A stretch of DNA of 9,994 nucleotides from Candidatus Bathyarchaeota archaeon BA1. GTDB lineage: Archaea; Thermoproteota; Bathyarchaeia; Bathyarchaeales; Bathyarchaeaceae. This document shows positions 7,442-9,994 of the stretch, one piece after another. The stretch is taken from positions 1 through 9,994 of the forward strand of contig LIHJ01000043.1 of the NCBI GenBank assembly GCA_001399805.1. Reading direction: 5' to 3'. Both the position numbers and the translations under genes were made by a program. Positions within the stretch are counted from its first letter, which is position 1, and the number at the start of each line of letters is the position of its first letter. Below the pieces are notes generated by a model. The model was not told the DNA's origin. It saw nothing but the letters and a program-made list of their open reading frames with translations, and did not search any database.

Positions 7442-7552
7442 TGATTTCTTGAAAAATAACTTATTTGAATATGCCTATTTTGCTAGGGAGTTCGAGAAAA
7501 AGGGCCCTGATATCTTTTCAATGTAAACTTTATGCGATTGTATACCTAATTA

Positions 7553-7561
7553 AGTTTATAG
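7553..7561 (+). promoter_or_regulatory. Putative TATA box of the DUF4392 gene
   Basis: AGTTTATAG, with TTTATA at 7555-7560, lies about 40 bases before the ATG at 7600. With usual archaeal spacing, transcription would start near 7583. The short leader would contain the Shine-Dalgarno-like GGGAGT at 7587-7592, seven bases before the ATG. Confidence 0.5.
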
Positions 7562-7599
7562 GTTCCAGCATTCTCTGTGGATTAAAGGGAGTCCCGATT

Positions 7600-8568
7600 A
7601 TGGAGAAAGAGAAACTTGAGCATGTGGCTGAAGGAGCGGACAGGTTAGTCACCCTAGACTTAAGGGCTCGGGGGGTGATCTATAAGCTTTATGAGGCTGC
7701 CCGCGAGCTCACAGGCACACCTTTGACGTTGACAGCGGCTCAGAAGATCATGGAGGTTGTTAAGTCAGGGGATACGGTTTTGATCACTACAGGTTTCAGA
7801 GTTCTGCCTCAGCGGGTGCAAGAGACCGATGGACCGCTGGGCGCGGCATCCCTGGCCAGAGCCCTCCACGTAACCTTCAACGCCAGACCCATCCTCCTCA
7901 TCGAGGAACAGTCGAAGGATATTCTCACCGCAGCCCTCAACGGCATTGGGATGAGCACGACTGGAGCTGAGCGATCCGTTTCTGTTTTGGGTTTCCCCTC
8001 GGAGCTTAAGGAGGCCATACTAGAGGCGAAAAGGGTTCTCGATGAATATGAGCCCCCTCTCGTGCTCGCCATTGAAAAGGCCGGTAGAAACAGCAAGGGC
8101 GAGTACCACACCATGAGGGGGCTAAACATCAGCCCCTTTCATGCGAAGGTTGAGCCCCTCTTTGAAGAGGCATGTAGGCGCGGTGTGTTAACCATAGGTA
8201 TAGGGGATGGTGGAAACGAGGTGGGGATGGGGAACATAAAGGAGGCTGTGGAGGCCCACGTGCCCTACGGTCGTTTGTGTCAATGTCCGTGTAAGGGCGG
8301 GATTGCTGCGGATTCCGCGGTGGATGTGCTGGTTGCGTCCGCCATCTCCAATTGGGGGGCGTATGGAATCGAGGCCTGCCTCTCATACCTGACTGAAAAA
8401 CCCGAGGTACTTCACACACTGCAGCAAGAGGAGTCCATGCTGAAGGCTGCTGTGGAGGCTGGAGCCCTCGACGGCGTAACCGGTCGGGCTGAGCCCTCGG
8501 TGGACAGCGCCCCACTCCACCTTCACTCATCGTTGATAAGCATGCTTCAAGCGCTTACAAGGAAATAA
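7600..8568 (+). CDS. DUF4392 / D-glutamate cyclase-like C-terminal domain protein
   Basis: This 322-residue protein, preferred start ATG 7600, has GGGAGT seven bases upstream. I recognise the DUF4392 pattern: ETDGPLGAASLARAL at about 75-89, a central segment with LAIEKAGRNSKGEYHTMRG (156-174), the conserved glycine-rich IGIGDGGNEVGMGN (199-212), and GGIAADSAVDVLVASAISNWG (233-253). The domain is related to the C-terminal part of eukaryotic D-glutamate cyclase, which acts on D-glutamate and 5-oxo-D-proline; the activity of stand-alone prokaryotic members is not something I can assert. A cysteine cluster CQCPC at 227-231 stands next to the conserved glycine motif. No signal peptide or membrane segment is seen. 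It is transcribed divergently from the Kor operon, so shared regulation is possible. An in-frame ATG at 7465 would add 45 unconserved residues and is disfavoured. Confidence 0.85.
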   Translation: MEKEKLEHVAEGADRLVTLDLRARGVIYKLYEAARELTGTPLTLTAAQKIMEVVKSGDTVLITTGFRVLPQRVQETDGPLGAASLARALHVTFNARPILLIEEQSKDILTAALNGIGMSTTGAERSVSVLGFPSELKEAILEAKRVLDEYEPPLVLAIEKAGRNSKGEYHTMRGLNISPFHAKVEPLFEEACRRGVLTIGIGDGGNEVGMGNIKEAVEAHVPYGRLCQCPCKGGIAADSAVDVLVASAISNWGAYGIEACLSYLTEKPEVLHTLQQEESMLKAAVEAGALDGVTGRAEPSVDSAPLHLHSSLISMLQALTRK

Positions 8569-8615
8569 TACCCGAGATGAGGCCCATCCTCTGAATAGTC
8601 CAGTGCCCGTGAACT

Positions 8616-8638
8616 GCCCACTCATAAAGGCTGTGGGC
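8616..8638. repeat. Inverted repeat GCCCAC-N11-GTGGGC
   Basis: A perfect 6-bp stem (8616-8621 with 8633-8638) and an 11-base loop. It lies 48 bases after the DUF4392 stop and about 80 bases beyond the 3' end of the tnpB remnant. It could be a stem at a transcript end or the subterminal hairpin found at IS200/IS605-family element ends. No T-run follows on either strand, so termination is not demonstrated. Confidence 0.4.
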
Positions 8639-8668
8639 TTCCTACCTTGATGATGGAGATTGCCGAGA

Positions 8669-8680
8669 TAGCGCGCGCTA
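8669..8680. repeat. 12-base perfect palindrome TAGCGCGCGCTA
   Basis: Self-complementary alternating GC core flanked by TA, located just beyond the tnpB remnant on its 3' side. It may be an element-end structure, a protein-binding site or chance. Confidence 0.3.
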
Positions 8681-8715
8681 GATTATTCTTCGTAGGAGGC
8701 TCTGTCTTCACAGGC

Positions 8716-8934
8716 TCAAAGGGCTACCCCATCCCCGATAAGCCTCTTCCCATTGTTGAGGGAGGTGTAATAGTTTCGGTCCGACACTTCATGCCTGTAT
8801 ATTTTGGATGTGCTTCTTGGGTCTACCTTCACAACGATCATCCTGCTGAAGTGCACTTGCGTTTTCTCTTCAACGTTCTTGCCAGCCTTTTTAACGCTTT
8901 TTCTACGTCGTCGAGATGCCAAAGCATTGCACAC
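8716..8934 (-). pseudogene. Decayed C-terminal fragment of an IS200/IS605-type TnpB (IS1341-like)
   Basis: An open frame of about 72 codons on the minus strand contains HFSRM directly followed by IVVKVDPRSTSK, then DRNYYTSLNNGKRL and GDGVAL before a TGA. In intact archaeal TnpB the order is a W-x-FSRM-like helix, a short helix, VxVDPRxTSKxCxxCG, the zinc ribbon and DRDxNASLN, followed by a short tail. Here the helix between FSRM and IVV is missing, the first zinc-ribbon cysteines are gone (SKIYRHE in place of SKxCxxCG) and the ribbon itself is absent. After the TGA the frame continues ten codons to TAA at 8685-8683. All N-terminal RuvC parts are lost. I read this as a transposon relic, not a working gene; the motif order makes chance unlikely, but a database comparison is missing. 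Confidence 0.55.
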
Positions 8935-8981
8935 ATACAGAATAGAATCATCAACAATAGACCCCCCTCAATTATCTCCCT

Positions 8982-9994
8982 TCAGTTCCCCTTTGACGTA
9001 GCTACAGCCTTAGGTTTCGATAATTGATAGATGAAACGAATTGGTAATGGCACCACGTTTGTTTTGCCGCTTCTAGCATCTTTGACCATAGAATGTAGGT
9101 CGTAATCATATTCGTCTCGACATTTACGAATCAGCTTCTTGCCCTGTCTGATCCCGTATGAGAAGACGAGCTTCAGCCCGTATCGGGTGCTTCCCCTTTT
9201 TATGCTCATGCGGGAGTGTTCTTCGATTAGAATGGGAGCCCAGTTGAGGTTGTGTTCCCAACACTTTAGGAAAAGCTCAGAATGTTTTGGTGTCGTCTTC
9301 TCTAACGTGAAAGACTCAACCTTGCTCTTCAAACCGCCCTCAGAAACTAGGAAAAGTGGGACAATCAGGCTTTTAAAACCCTTTAATTCCTCTACGAGCT
9401 CGATTGTAAGCTCAATGTCCTTTTCGGTTTCTCCGGGGAGACCTATGATCAAGGTGGCACAGGGAACCCAATTGTTTTTAGCCAGGGTTTCAAAGGAGTT
9501 TACAACCACCTGGGGCCATTCTTCAGGCTTAAAAGGTTTACACTTCCCCGCCATATGATCCTTAATCAATCGGGGACTCCCCGTCTCGATGCCTGTTTGT
9601 CCACTAAGCCAGCGCCCATCTTCACCCGCACCAAGCATCCTTGATATTTCCTTGATAACATCTGGTGCGCTCAAGACCGAGGAGAGGGCGAAGTGGCTTA
9701 TGCCAACCCCTTTAACACCAGGATGGCTTTTCACGGACTTAAAAAGGTCGATTACCGCTTCCTTATTAATCCTCAATCCTTTAGCTTTGTACCTTAACAC
9801 ATCCTCGGCGTGCAGCAGCGGCCGCCTTCCGGCTTTGACGTTGACCTCCACCTCCTTTAAGATGTGGTCGATAGGGAGACAACGGTAACGTTGGAGCGTT
9901 GGAACGCAGAAGTCACAACCACGCCCGCATCCACGAGCGATCTCAACTATCCCATTTATAGTTGCACCCTTGATCAGGGGTATTTCATCTTCGG
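8982..9994 (-). CDS. Radical SAM protein, N-terminus cut by window edge
   Basis: The minus-strand frame is open from the right edge (first full codon at 9992) to the TGA at 8982, giving 336 visible residues; an internal GTG at 9851 is not the true start. The radical SAM motif CGRGCDFC (CxxxCxxC) lies at visible residues 22-29, preceded by GIVEIARG, and binds the [4Fe-4S] cluster that cleaves S-adenosylmethionine. LLHAEDVLRY follows at 59-68, TGIETGSPRL at 133-142 fits the SAM ribose-binding strand and IIGLPGETEKDIE at 182-194 the later barrel strand. This layout resembles archaeal Elp3/MiaB-like radical SAM proteins (SMART Elp3-type domain), often with an N-terminal B12-binding domain, which would be off-window. 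The roughly 80 C-terminal residues are basic and unassigned. The substrate is unknown. The gene converges on the DUF4392 gene across the relic region. Confidence 0.88.
   Translation of the reverse strand, partial: EDEIPLIKGATINGIVEIARGCGRGCDFCVPTLQRYRCLPIDHILKEVEVNVKAGRRPLLHAEDVLRYKAKGLRINKEAVIDLFKSVKSHPGVKGVGISHFALSSVLSAPDVIKEISRMLGAGEDGRWLSGQTGIETGSPRLIKDHMAGKCKPFKPEEWPQVVVNSFETLAKNNWVPCATLIIGLPGETEKDIELTIELVEELKGFKSLIVPLFLVSEGGLKSKVESFTLEKTTPKHSELFLKCWEHNLNWAPILIEEHSRMSIKRGSTRYGLKLVFSYGIRQGKKLIRKCRDEYDYDLHSMVKDARSGKTNVVPLPIRFIYQLSKPKAVATSKGN

Larger units (their letters stand above)
7114..7599. other. Divergent intergenic region between the Kor operon and the DUF4392 gene
   Basis: About 490 bases without a convincing gene. 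It is more A/T-rich than its neighbours and holds the two outward promoters. I also see a 6-bp stem GCGGAG/CTCCGC at 7210-7215 and 7224-7229, a 6-bp stem TTAGAT/ATCTAA at 7364-7369 and 7375-7380, and an imperfect direct repeat at 7245-7261 and 7424-7441. An open frame from 7465 continues into the DUF4392 gene, but its first 45 codons show no family similarity I recognise and cross the likely promoter, so I treat them as non-coding. Confidence 0.6.
8569..8981. other. Convergent intergenic region with decayed mobile-element sequence
   Basis: About 410 bases between the stops of the DUF4392 and radical SAM genes. No intact gene is visible on either strand. A plus-strand open frame at 8647-9027 has no recognisable domain and lies opposite the tnpB remnant and the radical SAM C-terminus. 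The content I can identify is a degraded TnpB C-terminus (minus strand), a hairpin-forming inverted repeat and a 12-base palindrome. No T-run terminator is evident for either flanking gene. Confidence 0.6.

Noticed and set aside
7465..7599. 45-codon N-terminal extension of the DUF4392 gene
   Set aside because: It crosses the likely TATA box at 7555-7560, has no family similarity I recognise, and the ATG at 7600 has its own Shine-Dalgarno.
8647..9027. 126-codon plus-strand open frame between the convergent genes
   Set aside because: No recognisable domain; it is antisense to the tnpB relic and to the radical SAM C-terminus, which explain the sequence better.
1..9994. tRNA, rRNA or CRISPR array
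   Set aside because: No cloverleaf-like segment, rRNA-like conserved stretch or regularly spaced identical repeats were found by reading both strands.

Overview
The window reads as a piece of an anaerobic archaeal genome, probably from an uncultivated lineage. The indications are 2-oxoacid:ferredoxin oxidoreductase subunits encoded as four separate genes, an HdrA-type protein carrying an MvhD domain, A/T-rich TATA-like boxes about 25 bases before likely transcription starts, and Shine-Dalgarno sequences of the form GGTGA followed by five bases and the start codon. I cannot place the lineage more precisely. Bathyarchaeia-like or another non-methanogenic or methanogen-related archaeon would fit, but this is inference.

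Layout. Bases 1-290 (minus strand) hold the start of a YfcE/MJ0936-type metallophosphoesterase that runs off the left edge. Bases 405-7103 (minus) are one tightly packed six-gene operon. In transcription order it encodes an HdrC-like/GltD-like fusion, an HdrA-MvhD fusion, a two-cluster ferredoxin (KorD-type), and the alpha, beta and gamma subunits of a 2-oxoacid (probably 2-oxoglutarate) oxidoreductase. Bases 7104-7599 form a divergent promoter region. Bases 7600-8568 (plus) encode a DUF4392/D-glutamate-cyclase-like protein. Bases 8569-8981 hold a decayed TnpB transposon-nuclease C-terminus plus inverted repeats. Bases 8982-9994 (minus) encode a radical SAM protein cut by the right edge.

How the genes may work together. 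The Kor enzyme oxidises a 2-oxoacid with CoA and yields low-potential electrons (or runs in reverse to fix CO2). The two upstream proteins supply a chain of iron-sulfur clusters, an HdrA-type FAD site of the kind that bifurcates electrons, and a GltD/NfnB-type FAD-NAD(P)H site. No HdrB catalytic subunit and no hydrogenase gene is present in the operon. The simplest reading is a predicted NAD(P)H-linked, possibly bifurcating or confurcating, 2-oxoglutarate oxidoreductase complex. This is the most interesting content of the window. The physical complex and the direction of electron flow are inferred, not shown by the sequence.
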